Source: Anabaena sphaerica FACHB-251
Lineage (GTDB): Bacteria > Cyanobacteriota > Cyanobacteriia > Cyanobacteriales > Nostocaceae
Length of the DNA stretch: 64,000 nucleotides
Assembly: GCF_014696825.1 (NCBI RefSeq)
Contig: NZ_JACJQU010000001.1
Coordinates: 62,001 to 126,000, forward strand
Direction: 5' to 3'
Shown here piece by piece: positions 43,462 through 52,503 of the stretch (positions are counted from its first letter, which is position 1; every line of letters starts with the position of its first letter). Position numbers and translations under genes: made by a program. The notes under the pieces are model-generated. The model was not told where the DNA came from. It searched no databases and was given only the letters and a program-made list of their open reading frames with translations.

Positions 43462-46098
43462 TCAAAGCAATTCTAACTGTTGATGTTTAGCATCTTCTGT
43501 AGTCTCTTCCTTTTTTATCTTACCTTTTTCTTTACCAGGACGATTAGTAGGTATTAACAATATTGAATCTTCATCTTGTTCAATTTTTCGTTCAATTATT
43601 CCTGCAAAACGAAACCAAGAAAGTAATCTGCTAGTATAATGGTCAAATTTATCCCTTTTCTGTACCTTCTTTTTAGTAGATATTGTTAATAATGGGAGTT
43701 CAATATCTTCATATTCATCTTCAGATTCACTAGAATATAATGTTTTTAATAAGTCTTTAAGCATATCCTTTTTAAAATATTTTCCAGTCTTAATTTTATG
43801 TTTATTTTTACAGATTTCTTTAATAACTAGATGTTCTTCCAATTGTTCTCTTAAATAATCTGAGATTTCATTATCATCTTTATCTAATAAATCTTTTTTG
43901 ATTTTAATTGATTTGGTTTTTGTATCATATTCAACCTGGAAAAAATGACGTAAATCGCTAATAATATTATTAACATTATCAATATTCTCAGGTTTAGTGT
44001 TATTTTTATTTCTTTTATTTCTAGATTGAGATTTATTTTCTGTTTTTATCAGATTATGTTCGAGCAGTTTATTGATTAATTGCTCCTTAGTTATTTCCGT
44101 TTCCAGTAAACGGAATACCTTTAATATAGAATCTACAGGACGTTTAGGGATGTAAGTTATACTCAAATCTGGTAATGTAATGTCCTTGTTTAAAATATAC
44201 TCACGCAAAATATCATCTCTAACTATGTATTCAGTATCAGATTCAATAATCAAGTTTTTCTCTATTAAAACTTGTATTTCTTTTTCATAAGATTCCAATA
44301 TATTAGACTCAAAATTGGCTATTTTCTCTAAACATTGACGTTCTCTGAGTTGTAAATTCTTCTTTAAATCACTTTCAAGCATATTAATCACCAATTTATG
44401 AATATCTTGTGTTTTTATAGGAAAATTAGAATCTAACGGAGGATTACAAAATTTAGTTAATAACCTTCTAAGTAACCATGGGAAAGCAGAATATTTATTT
44501 AAAATCCAGTCTTCTAATTGTTGTATTTTTTTTAATTCTTGAGATTTATTTCGTTTCTCTTTTAACCATTTTTTAAAAATTTCAATGCAATTTTTAGGTT
44601 CTTCATCTAAAAGCTGACTGATTGTAACTAATTCCATTTTGTCTGTTATCAATTTTTCCCACCTAAATCTTATATTTGGATCTAAACCTAAAGATATTGC
44701 ACTTGTCCAAGAAAACCCTAATACTATACTTGTTTTATCATAGGCGAATTCATGAATTAATTGCTCGAAAAAATCAAATGTACTTTCTCTGCTTGGTTGT
44801 CTTAGTAGATGATCAAAGTGATCAAAGAATATCACAATAACCTTATCATTTTCATTTAAGTAGTTTAATACTTTTTTTATCGCTGGTTGTCGCAAGAAGA
44901 GTGAATATTCTGCTGGTTCTATTTCATCATATATAGATGGAGGTAGGTCAATGAATTTTTTATCAATTGCATTATAAATAGCTTTTTTAATTGCTACATA
45001 CCCAAAATCAAAATGTTCAGTTTTTGTAATTTTTGTATCAAACTGCTCAAAAAACACATTTTTACTATTACTTTCTGATTGTAATTTCAAAATTAAAGAT
45101 GATTTTCCCATACCATAATTACCTTCAAAGCAAATAAGGTGTTTTTCGGCTTTACCTTTTCTTATGTTGTCTATAAAGTCCCAAAAATGTTTTTTCTCTC
45201 TATCTCTACCAACAAAATGTTCAGGGTTACATGAGTAATTGTTAGTGTTGAAATCTTCATCAAATTTAACTGGTAAAAGTGTATCACTAAATTCTTGTTT
45301 AGATGATTCATTTACAGCATTGATTATAGCTTCAAGGGTTGTTTTTGTAATTTTTTTGGATTCAATCTCTATATTAGATTTTTGATAACTTTGATTACTG
45401 AATAGATAATAATATTCTGCCTCTGGAGGAAGAACAAGGGAACTAGCATTAAAACATTTTAAAATAAGTTTGTCCTTAATATCAGTAACTTGCTTATGTA
45501 GTATAGTTTTTGATTTTTCAAAATATTTTGATAGAGAATTCAATAAACTATCGTCTATACTATCTAACCCAGGTGTTTTCCTAAGTTCTATTTTTTTAAA
45601 TACCTTAATAATAGTTTTTACGTCTGTTTCATTATTTAACTTATCATTAAACCAATTCTTTAAGTCTTTATCTATATCTAGATTATATATGTCAACTTTC
45701 TGAGTTAAACTTAATAGGTATTTCAAGTTATTTTTATTGTCGGTTTCGTCCCAAAATCCACAATTAGCAGCTATTATATATTTTTCAAATTTGTCAGGAT
45801 ATTTTAACTCATGTTGTATAAATCTTCTAATTGATTTAATTACTTGATCGTCATAACTTTTAAATGGGTGTTGTTCTTTCTCTTTAGTTTTAACTTGAAT
45901 ACCAATAAATTTACCATCAACTGTTTCTAATTCTATATCTTCGTGGTGTTCACAATATATAGCACTTATTTCATTTTTATCATCTAATAATGACAAAGAT
46001 AATATTGCTGCATAAGTAATTTGATAACGAAAACGTCTCAATGTGTCGTCACCTCGATCTTGACTTATCAAGTCTGCTGGTGTTTTTGATTTATTCAT
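43462..46098 (-). CDS. Cap4/DUF4297-type dsDNA nuclease fused to a P-loop NTPase (putative antiphage protein)
   Basis: 878 residues. The N-terminal 120 residues match DUF4297/Cap4 nucleases: D17-T-L-R-R-F-R-Y-Q (a DxxxxRxRYQ start), then the PD-(D/E)xK core E50-HH-E53-D54 ... Q68-V-K70-T. From about 290 an NTPase domain begins (EHFVGRDREK): Walker A GNYGMGKSS at 326-334, Walker B VIVIFFDHFDHLL near 420-432. A winged-helix-like region (LLSWFRFAGIIE) and Lys/Glu-rich helices close the protein. Cap4 alone is the CBASS DNA-degrading effector; fused to STAND NTPases it appears in Avs-like defences, but those are larger and carry TPR sensors, absent here. First gene of a two-gene operon. Confidence 0.85.
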   Translation of the reverse strand: MNKSKTPADLISQDRGDDTLRRFRYQITYAAILSLSLLDDKNEISAIYCEHHEDIELETVDGKFIGIQVKTKEKEQHPFKSYDDQVIKSIRRFIQHELKYPDKFEKYIIAANCGFWDETDNKNNLKYLLSLTQKVDIYNLDIDKDLKNWFNDKLNNETDVKTIIKVFKKIELRKTPGLDSIDDSLLNSLSKYFEKSKTILHKQVTDIKDKLILKCFNASSLVLPPEAEYYYLFSNQSYQKSNIEIESKKITKTTLEAIINAVNESSKQEFSDTLLPVKFDEDFNTNNYSCNPEHFVGRDREKKHFWDFIDNIRKGKAEKHLICFEGNYGMGKSSLILKLQSESNSKNVFFEQFDTKITKTEHFDFGYVAIKKAIYNAIDKKFIDLPPSIYDEIEPAEYSLFLRQPAIKKVLNYLNENDKVIVIFFDHFDHLLRQPSRESTFDFFEQLIHEFAYDKTSIVLGFSWTSAISLGLDPNIRFRWEKLITDKMELVTISQLLDEEPKNCIEIFKKWLKEKRNKSQELKKIQQLEDWILNKYSAFPWLLRRLLTKFCNPPLDSNFPIKTQDIHKLVINMLESDLKKNLQLRERQCLEKIANFESNILESYEKEIQVLIEKNLIIESDTEYIVRDDILREYILNKDITLPDLSITYIPKRPVDSILKVFRLLETEITKEQLINKLLEHNLIKTENKSQSRNKRNKNNTKPENIDNVNNIISDLRHFFQVEYDTKTKSIKIKKDLLDKDDNEISDYLREQLEEHLVIKEICKNKHKIKTGKYFKKDMLKDLLKTLYSSESEDEYEDIELPLLTISTKKKVQKRDKFDHYTSRLLSWFRFAGIIERKIEQDEDSILLIPTNRPGKEKGKIKKEETTEDAKHQQLELL

Positions 46099-46165
46099 AA
46101 ACTTTAATAAACTGTAATATCAAAACTCAAAACTAACCCCATAACAACAAAAGCAAGCTTTCAAT

Positions 46166-46396
46166 GCGTACATTTGGCAAATTCAGTTAGGATATAAAGT
46201 TAAAATTGCCATCGGTACGCTATCAGCAGTTTTTACTTTTGCTAGTGTTTGTTTATTTTACACTGGCAAAATTGAACAAAGCCATCTTAACATCGGTGTA
46301 GGTGTAATTTCTAGCTTGGTTGGTTTTAAATCTGCCAATGATAGCAAGAATGAATTAAAGAAACTGTTAGAAAGCTGTGAAATAGTCAACAATTGA
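46166..46396 (+). pseudogene. Fragment of a small two-helix membrane protein gene
   Basis: Bases 46166..46396 read as 76 codons without an internal stop: AYIWQIQLGYKVKIAIGTLS, then a hydrophobic hairpin AVFTFASVCLFYTG and LNIGVGVISSLVGFKS, then NDSKNELKKLLESC. There is no Met or plausible start; an in-frame stop lies 21 bases upstream. Looks like the 3' end of a gene whose head is lost. The two-helix layout with a polar helix after it recalls the CyanoTRADDas_TM family of cyanobacterial conflict-system membrane proteins, weakly. Lies just upstream of the nuclease operon, in the opposite orientation. Confidence 0.5.
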
Positions 46397-46475
46397 CAAT
46401 TATTCCCATGCTGGGATCAGGTTGATTTGTTAGCTTCCACACCCACCCGGAAATCAATTTCTAGGCAATAGCAAA

Positions 46476-46549
46476 AGTGCGTTAAAACGCACTCTGAAAA
46501 TAGTCGGTTTTAACCGACTTCAGCTTTGAGACAGGGAATTTATTCCCTG
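46476..46549. repeat. Triple-hairpin intergenic repeat
   Basis: Three exact palindromic hairpins in a row: agtgcgttaaaacgcact (46476..46493), agtcggttttaaccgact (46502..46519) and cagggaatttattccctg (46532..46549). A known type of repeat between cyanobacterial genes. Confidence 0.9.
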
Positions 46550-46580
46550 GCTATAATATATGTCTATATATCTATAAACC

Positions 46581-46646
46581 AGATCCCCGACTTCTTTTTT
46601 TATCTTGTCCATAAATTTGAAAATTCCTGCTAGAAGTCGGGGATCT
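46581..46646. repeat. GATCCCCGACTTCTT inverted repeat with 36-bp spacer
   Basis: agatccccgacttct (46581..46595) and agaagtcggggatct (46632..46646) are exact 15-bp inverted repeats. The same arms form the hairpin after gltX with almost no spacer. The right arm stops four bases before the pepP stop codon, so it may end pepP transcription. Confidence 0.85.
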
Positions 46647-46649
46647 ATA

Positions 46650-47957
46650 TCATCTTTCTACATCCTTAATTTCCTTCGGAACTCCCGCAGTTAAAACCTC
46701 ATTCCACTGTGCTGTAACCAATACATCATCTTCAATCCTAATCCCAATTCCTACCCAACGTGGATCAATTTCTGGTTGGTCTTCTGCGGGTTTAGTATCA
46801 GGTACAATATAAAGACCTGGTTCTATTGTTAGCACTTGACCAGGTTGTAAAAGTTGCGGGTTTTCTCCATGTTGATAAACACCAACATCATGAACATCTA
46901 ACCCTAACCAATGACTGGTGCGGTGCATATAAAATGGTTTATATTTTTCCTCTTCTATTAATTTGTCAATTTCCCCTTTCAGTAAACCCAATTCTACTAA
47001 ACCTTCTGTGAGAATACGCACTGCTTTATTATGAGGTGCATTAAAAGCATTTCCGGGTTTTACTTCTGAGATCGCTTGTTTTTGTGCTTCTAATACAATT
47101 TCATATAATGCTTTTTGTTCTGCTGTAAATTTCCCACTTACCGGAAATGTGCGGGTAATATCAGAATTGTAATAACCATAAGCACAACCAGCATCAATTA
47201 ATAACAATTCATTTTCTTGCATCTGACAATTATTTTCAATGTAATGCAGAACGCAAGCATTTTTCCCAGCAGCAACAATAGAAGGATAAGCTGGACCCAT
47301 CCCACCTCGTAGACGGAAAATATGTTCTATTTCTGCTTGAATTTCATATTCATAACGTCCTGGTACTGTATGTGTTAAAGCATGATTGTGTGCTTCCACT
47401 GCAATATCGGCCGCTTGTCGCATTAAGTCGATTTCGGTTTTACTTTTATGTAATCTCAAACCGTGTAAAATAGTGCTGGTATCTTCTATTGCAACTGGTC
47501 CTGTTCCACGTTTGGGATAGGTACGCAGTAGACTTTGATAATGTTTGAGAATTCTGTCATTAAAATTGCGATCGCGTCCTAAATGATAATATATCCGATC
47601 TGCTTTTTCTAAATACTGCGGTAACTTCTCATCTAATTCTGCGATGGGGTAAGCTGCATCTGCACCATATATTTCTTTTGCTGCATCTACTCCACAACGA
47701 TAACCACTCCAAACTTCCTTTTCTCTATCTTTGGGTTGCACAAACAAGATAAACCGATGTTCTGCGTGATGGGGTGCTAAGACTGCAACTGCTTGGGCTT
47801 CATTAAAACCAGTTAAGTAATAAAAATCACTGTCTTGACGATAAACATACTCTACATCGTTGTGCATAACTGCTGAGGGTGCGCTGCGAAAAATCGCTGT
47901 ACCACTACCAATTTTCGCCATTAAATGCTCACGACGTTGCCGATATTCTGATTGCAT
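46650..47957 (-). CDS. pepP: Xaa-Pro aminopeptidase
   Basis: 435 residues from the ATG at 47957 (MQSEYRQRREHLMAKIG); an upstream ATG at 48002 adds 15 residues that do not fit the family. M24B peptidase that removes N-terminal residues preceding proline, with a two-manganese site: LIDAGCAYGYYNSDITRTF (two Asp) near 255-273, HRTSHWLGLDVHDVG (His), VLTIEPGLYI (Glu) and GIRIEDDVLV (Glu). N-terminal creatinase-like domain EYVYRQDSDFYYLTGFNE is typical. Confidence 0.95.
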   Translation of the reverse strand: MQSEYRQRREHLMAKIGSGTAIFRSAPSAVMHNDVEYVYRQDSDFYYLTGFNEAQAVAVLAPHHAEHRFILFVQPKDREKEVWSGYRCGVDAAKEIYGADAAYPIAELDEKLPQYLEKADRIYYHLGRDRNFNDRILKHYQSLLRTYPKRGTGPVAIEDTSTILHGLRLHKSKTEIDLMRQAADIAVEAHNHALTHTVPGRYEYEIQAEIEHIFRLRGGMGPAYPSIVAAGKNACVLHYIENNCQMQENELLLIDAGCAYGYYNSDITRTFPVSGKFTAEQKALYEIVLEAQKQAISEVKPGNAFNAPHNKAVRILTEGLVELGLLKGEIDKLIEEEKYKPFYMHRTSHWLGLDVHDVGVYQHGENPQLLQPGQVLTIEPGLYIVPDTKPAEDQPEIDPRWVGIGIRIEDDVLVTAQWNEVLTAGVPKEIKDVER

Positions 47958-48379
47958 AGCTGATTTATTGCCGAAAAATAGTATTCTTTTTAACTTTAGC
48001 AAAACTACACAGATATATCTGTTTGTAATTGCTCATCTCAATTATTGTAGCCAATTTTCAATTGACTGAACTATAGCAATCCTAAATCTTATCTACATGA
48101 GAAGACGCAATTTTTGAGATAAGTCGGGTTTCTCCTATAGTTCAGATTGTCAACAAAACAGGATTTGATGCTGAAATTTTGATATTGATAAATAAAAAAG
48201 ATTTTTTTTGATTGTTCATAGATGACTTTTTATTTTTTTTAATTATTCAGAAAAAACAGCCATGCAATATCCACAAATAATGACATTTACTAAAAATGAT
48301 TAATCAAATGTTTTTTACTTACAGAATCTTCATTTTAAATAAATTAAAACTTTATATTAATTACTCATAAAAACACACC
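47958..48379. other. Divergent intergenic region upstream of pepP and the FG-GAP gene
   Basis: About 420 bp of AT-rich DNA with runs of T (for example gattttttttgattgttc near 48199). It must contain both promoters. I cannot place them and see no repeat or RNA gene. Confidence 0.4.
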
Positions 48380-49630
48380 ATGCCTAGTAAATCAGGATTA
48401 GATCTAAATACAAAGAGTTGGGCGCTAGAATCTCGCCAAACATCACAAGATTTGACAAACCCTCTTGATATCTCATTGCCTGGTGGTGGTAGTTCTGCAC
48501 CTGGATCATCACCAGATCAATTATTTCCCCAAATGCCTCTTGATTCATTCCCAACTTTGCCACCTGTAGGCAGTGTCAATCCCAATCCCAATCCTTACCT
48601 AACTAGCGCCGCCATTGTTCCTGATTTCAACGGTGATGGCAAAACAGATAAAATGTGGGTAAATGTACAAACAGGTGAAATTTTAGTTCGCCTCATGGAT
48701 GGAACAAGAGTTATAGAACAGGCTTCTTTAGGTCAATATGACTTAACAACCTGGAGTTATAAAACCGCTGATTTCAACAGCGATAATAAGACCGACTTCT
48801 TGTTACGCAACGAACAAACTGGCGAGAATGTAGTTGTGTTAATGGATGGTACAAGAGTTGCTAGTTTTCTGACGTTAGATAGAGTTGATCCAGGTTGGAG
48901 TGCGAATATTGGCGATTTTAATGGCGATCGCAAAACTGATATTTTCTGGCATAATAATCAAACAGGTCAGAACGCCATTTGGCAGATGGATGGAACAACA
49001 GTAGTTAATGCAACTGTTCTGGAAACCACAGATTTAAGCTTGACTGCAACCATTGTTGATTTCGACGGCAACGGCAAGAGTGACATTTTCTGGCGCAACA
49101 ACACAACCGGCGAAAATATTGCTTGGTTTATGGATGGTAGCGAAGCCACTGAATATAATTTACAATCACAAGATGCGTCCTGGACTGCTACTTTGGGTGA
49201 TTTTAACGGTGACTTAAAGACAGATATTTTGTGGCGCAATACCGCCAGCGGTGAAAATAAAATTTGGACAATGAATGGCATTTTCGTGACCGAAGGTGTT
49301 GTAAATACATTAAGCACAGATTGGACTGCTAAAATTGGTGATTTTGACGGAAATGGTAAGACTGATATTTTCTGGCACAATGCAACAACTGGTGAAAATA
49401 CCGCTTGGTTAATGGATGGTACAACCGTTAGTTCTGAAGCCTTCCTACCCAGCAATAGCCCTGGTTTGACAGCATCTCTTGGTGATTTCAATGGTGATGG
49501 TAAAACTGATGTTTACTGGAGAGATCAGCAAACAAGTGCAGATAAAATCTGGACAATGAATGGAACTCTAGCAACAGAGAATCTTGTGGCTGATGCAGAT
49601 AAGCTGACTCCAGAATGGTATACAGCTTAA
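48380..49630 (+). CDS. FG-GAP/VCBS repeat protein
   Basis: 416 residues. After a Pro/Ser-rich N-terminal head with no clear signal peptide, seven repeats of about 46 residues follow, each with a calcium-type loop DFNGDGKTD or DFDGNGKSD, then (I/V)FWRNxxTGEN and W-MDG or W-MNG. This is a seven-bladed integrin-like propeller. Such proteins bind Ca2+ and are often secreted by type I export in filamentous cyanobacteria, but no RTX C-terminus is present. The final LVADADKLTPEWYTA closes the last blade. Function unknown. Confidence 0.88.
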   Translation: MPSKSGLDLNTKSWALESRQTSQDLTNPLDISLPGGGSSAPGSSPDQLFPQMPLDSFPTLPPVGSVNPNPNPYLTSAAIVPDFNGDGKTDKMWVNVQTGEILVRLMDGTRVIEQASLGQYDLTTWSYKTADFNSDNKTDFLLRNEQTGENVVVLMDGTRVASFLTLDRVDPGWSANIGDFNGDRKTDIFWHNNQTGQNAIWQMDGTTVVNATVLETTDLSLTATIVDFDGNGKSDIFWRNNTTGENIAWFMDGSEATEYNLQSQDASWTATLGDFNGDLKTDILWRNTASGENKIWTMNGIFVTEGVVNTLSTDWTAKIGDFDGNGKTDIFWHNATTGENTAWLMDGTTVSSEAFLPSNSPGLTASLGDFNGDGKTDVYWRDQQTSADKIWTMNGTLATENLVADADKLTPEWYTA

Positions 49631-49690
49631 ATGGGTAATTGGTAATTGGTGATGGGGAAAAATCATTTATTATCAGTTCACCAAGATTTG

Positions 49691-50094
49691 TAGTGACTAT
49701 TAGACCTCTCCGGAAATATGGTAGAGACGTTCCGGCGGAACGTCTCTACAAGGGTTTCAAACCACGCACATTTAATTACCGGAGATGTCTATTATTCGGA
49801 ACTCATATACAGCGATCGCTCTTTTAATTTAACGGAGAGCGATCGCTCTTTCCTGAAGATTGTGGAGGGTGATTATCTCCAAACCGGAAAAGTAGTGACT
49901 ATTAGACCTCTCCGGAAATATGGTAGAGACGTTCCGGCGGAACGTCTCTACAAGGGTTTCAAACCACGCACATTTAATTACCGGAGATGTCTATTATTCG
50001 GAACTCATACACAGCGATCGCTCTTTTAATTTAACGGAGAGCGATCGCTCTTTCCTGAAGATTGTGGAGGGTGATTATCTCCAAACCGGAAAAG
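49691..50094. repeat. 202-bp perfect tandem duplication
   Basis: Copy 1 is 49691..49892 and copy 2 49893..50094; I find a single difference (catatacag versus catacacag near 49807/50009). Each copy holds two inverted repeats: gagacgttccggcggaacgt plus ctc, and agcgatcgctc ... gagcgatcgct (two HIP1 sites per copy). After copy 2 the frame reads on as VERTFTKEKALKFIEIHYNL to a stop at about 50160, so the unit may derive from the 3' part of a lost gene. Confidence 0.93.
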
Positions 50095-50157
50095 TCGAAA
50101 GGACTTTTACCAAAGAAAAGGCTTTGAAATTCATAGAGATTCACTATAACCTTTTAT

Positions 50158-50253
50158 TATAGCCATGAACAAGGTGGTTAGAACCTCAATTGATAATAAA
50201 ACTCCCACTACAAAAGGGTTTTACTCCTGACTCCTGACTCCTGACTCCTGCTA
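50158..50253. repeat. Dispersed repeat family A, copy
   Basis: tatagccatgaacaaggtgg, ttagaacctcaattgataat and aaaagggttttactcctgac, ending in a TGACTCC heptamer tract (50224..50252). Nearly identical to 58798..58898. The 150 bp that follow before the MBL gene show nothing further. Confidence 0.85.
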
Positions 50254-50407
50254 TAACTTGCCGTTGGTTGAGGTACTTCACTTGGTTTAGTCATCTTTAA
50301 ATGATTTGCGCCATTAGCAAGGAACTTGAATTTCTTGCGGGATTTTTGAGTTCCACCCAGCACGAAGCAAGCTATCTTCCTCAACCCAACCGACAATCTA
50401 CTACAAC

Positions 50408-51175
50408 CTAAAACTTATAACTCAAAATCTGGATTTCCGTATTTTCCGGCAAAGCCTTAGAGTTAATAGCGATCGCATCACCATTACTGCGTCGGACATT
50501 GACACCAGGCATCAAAGCTAGAAAATCATCTACAGGTGTAATCTCACAACTAGCTGCATCAGCCGCTTTAGTGCGATAGTGAGTAGGAATTACCAACTTT
50601 GGATTTAAGATCCCAACCGCCTGTTTTGCTTCCTCAGCATTGTAAGCTTTAGCACTACCTCCCACAGGAACTAATGCCACATCAGGGCGACCTGTGAGGA
50701 TTTTTTGCTCAATGGAAATAGGAGCAGCAGCGCCCCCTAAATGTACAATATTGATTCCCCCTTGGGTCCATTTCCAAGCAGTATTTTTACCAAATTGTTT
50801 ACCACCTTTGCGGTCGTGGTCTATGGCAATTCCTTGGAACTTAAGACCTTTAAATTCATAAACTCCAGGTTCATACATCAGCTTGGGATTTCCTGGTAGT
50901 CCCTCCACAGCCCCTTCATCTAACAGTTGACTGCTAATCAGCACCAAATCAGCCGCAACTTTTGGGAGACGATACCCAGCAGTACAGCCGACAGTCCGAA
51001 ATGGATTGACGAGAATTTTCACACCCCCACCAGTAAACAGAAAGCAAGTGTGACCCAACCATTGAACTGATACACCACTAGATTGGGCGTTAGCTTGAAG
51101 GTTGGAACCTAAATTAGTAACTAAAGCTGTCACCAAACCAGCCCCAGCATAGCCCATCAACTCTCGTCGTTTCAT
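50408..51175 (-). CDS. MBL-fold protein with degenerate metal site, exported
   Basis: 255 residues. The N-terminus MKRRELMGYAGAGLVTALVT with ALA-type NAQSS near 30-34 looks like a signal peptide, possibly Tat (KRRELM). The fold is UlaG/YtnP-like MBL: VQWLGHTCFLFTGG near 40-53, ILVNPF, but the HxHxDH motif is absent; at its position there is VLISSQLLDEGAVEGL. GIAIDHDRKGG, VHLGG and IPTHYRT keep some of the other His/Asp. Catalysis as in standard MBL hydrolases is thus doubtful. Follows the trpG-like gene by 3 bp, so it is co-transcribed. Confidence 0.85.
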   Translation of the reverse strand: MKRRELMGYAGAGLVTALVTNLGSNLQANAQSSGVSVQWLGHTCFLFTGGGVKILVNPFRTVGCTAGYRLPKVAADLVLISSQLLDEGAVEGLPGNPKLMYEPGVYEFKGLKFQGIAIDHDRKGGKQFGKNTAWKWTQGGINIVHLGGAAAPISIEQKILTGRPDVALVPVGGSAKAYNAEEAKQAVGILNPKLVIPTHYRTKAADAASCEITPVDDFLALMPGVNVRRSNGDAIAINSKALPENTEIQILSYKF

Positions 51176-51178
51176 GAA

Positions 51179-51778
51179 TCACTCTCTCGCCTGTAATTGT
51201 TCCAGAAAATTCCGTAGTAACTGCTTACCCGAAGCAGTCAGCACACTCTCTGGATGAAACTGGACACCTTGAATGTGAGGATAGTTCCGGTGTTGTACTC
51301 CCATAATTGTGCCATCTTCCACCCAAGCCGTGATTTCCAATACTTCCGGGCAAGTCTCGCGGTCAATCACCAAACTATGATATCTGGTGGCGGTAATAGG
51401 ATTTTCTAATCCTTGAAAAACCCCAACTCCAGTATGAGATACCAGGGAGGTTTTACCGTGCATCAACTCTGGTGCAGAAACGATTTTACCACCGAACACC
51501 TGACCAATACTTTGATGTCCTAAACAAACACCTAAAATCGGTAAACTAGATCCGAGTTGTTCAATTACATCTAAAGAAATTCCTGCATCTTCTGGACGAC
51601 CAGGTCCTGGGGAAATTACCACTGCATCAGGATTTAACGCCCGAATTTCATCTACAGTGATCTTATCGTTACGAAAAACTTTCAACTGGGTAGCTACTGG
51701 GAAATCTGCGGCTAGTTCTCCCAAATACTGCACCAAATTATATGTAAAGCTATCGTAATTATCGATGACTATAATCAC
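51179..51778 (-). CDS. trpG: Anthranilate/aminodeoxychorismate synthase glutamine amidotransferase subunit
   Basis: 199 residues, class I glutamine amidotransferase that supplies ammonia to TrpE (tryptophan) and often also PabB (folate). Catalytic Cys in [12 protein letters not shown] near 84, and His-Glu in [10 protein letters not shown] near 171. N-terminus [19 protein letters not shown] is diagnostic. Either pabA or trpG could be used. It lies downstream of dgkA in the prfB-ybeY cluster. Confidence 0.93.
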   Translation of the reverse strand: MIIVIDNYDSFTYNLVQYLGELAADFPVATQLKVFRNDKITVDEIRALNPDAVVISPGPGRPEDAGISLDVIEQLGSSLPILGVCLGHQSIGQVFGGKIVSAPELMHGKTSLVSHTGVGVFQGLENPITATRYHSLVIDRETCPEVLEITAWVEDGTIMGVQHRNYPHIQGVQFHPESVLTASGKQLLRNFLEQLQARE

Positions 51779-51906
51779 AATTTTTACCTAATTTATTTAG
51801 ATTAAAAATCGCCGTCTTCCTTTGAGTATCTTGACATCAAAGATAGACAACAGTTGTTTCCCAAAATTTTCAATACTATGGGAAAAGGTTGATTTACAAA
51901 CATCCT

Positions 51907-52362
51907 TTAAATAGCATTCATGATTAAAGCTACTAGAGGAGGAAGTAAAAGTGTAGCCGCTACCAGCAGAGATACCAAAGCTGATACAAGCACAGCACCA
52001 GCAGCACAGTCTTTAGCAACTTTGGCTAAGTCATGGTATGTTTGCTTAACTGTTAAGTCTACCAGAGACTCAATAGCTGTATTTACTAACTCCAAGGTCA
52101 AAACTAAACCGCTGGTAATAGCAATTATGGCTATTTCTACTGCTTGTAGATGTAAAAGAAGACTCAATCCAATAGCGAAAGCGCAAACAGCTACATGAAC
52201 ACGAAAGTTGCGTTGAGTTTGAAAACTATAGCTGATTCCAGCCCAGGCATACTTAAAACTAACAAATAAATTAGAGGCTATCTGCCAGGAAAATTCCCGT
52301 TCTTTGGACACAACGGTTGGTAAGCGGTTTGGTGTTGGTGGTGGGGAAATTTGTTGGGACAT
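51907..52362 (-). CDS. dgkA: Diacylglycerol/undecaprenol kinase family protein
   Basis: 151 residues: a short Pro-rich head, then the DgkA core with three membrane helices and the diagnostic LELVNTAIESLVDLT near 85-99. A fourth hydrophobic end (VLVSALVSLLVAATLLLPPL) is present. In Gram-positive bacteria the homologue phosphorylates undecaprenol; in cyanobacteria the substrate is not settled. Part of the prfB-DUF3285-ybeY-dgkA-trpG cluster. Confidence 0.92.
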   Translation of the reverse strand: MSQQISPPPTPNRLPTVVSKEREFSWQIASNLFVSFKYAWAGISYSFQTQRNFRVHVAVCAFAIGLSLLLHLQAVEIAIIAITSGLVLTLELVNTAIESLVDLTVKQTYHDLAKVAKDCAAGAVLVSALVSLLVAATLLLPPLVALIMNAI

Positions 52363-52503
52363 AGGCTGGAGAAGACAAATCTTCTAACGTGGGAATCTTG
52401 GTTAATTTTAAGGGCGGGATGAAAATTTGAGGTAATTTTAAGGAATTTGTGACAATAATTTTGTAAACATTGCCACCCAAAGCAAAAATCTTATCTACAT
52501 CCA

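Noticed and set aside
49639-50162. ORFs of 62-103 codons in the 202-bp duplication
   Set aside because: They translate both copies of the repeat in identical form and lack family matches; the DNA structure explains them.
50208-50396. 62-codon minus-strand ORF
   Set aside because: It includes the TGACTCC heptamer tract of repeat family A.
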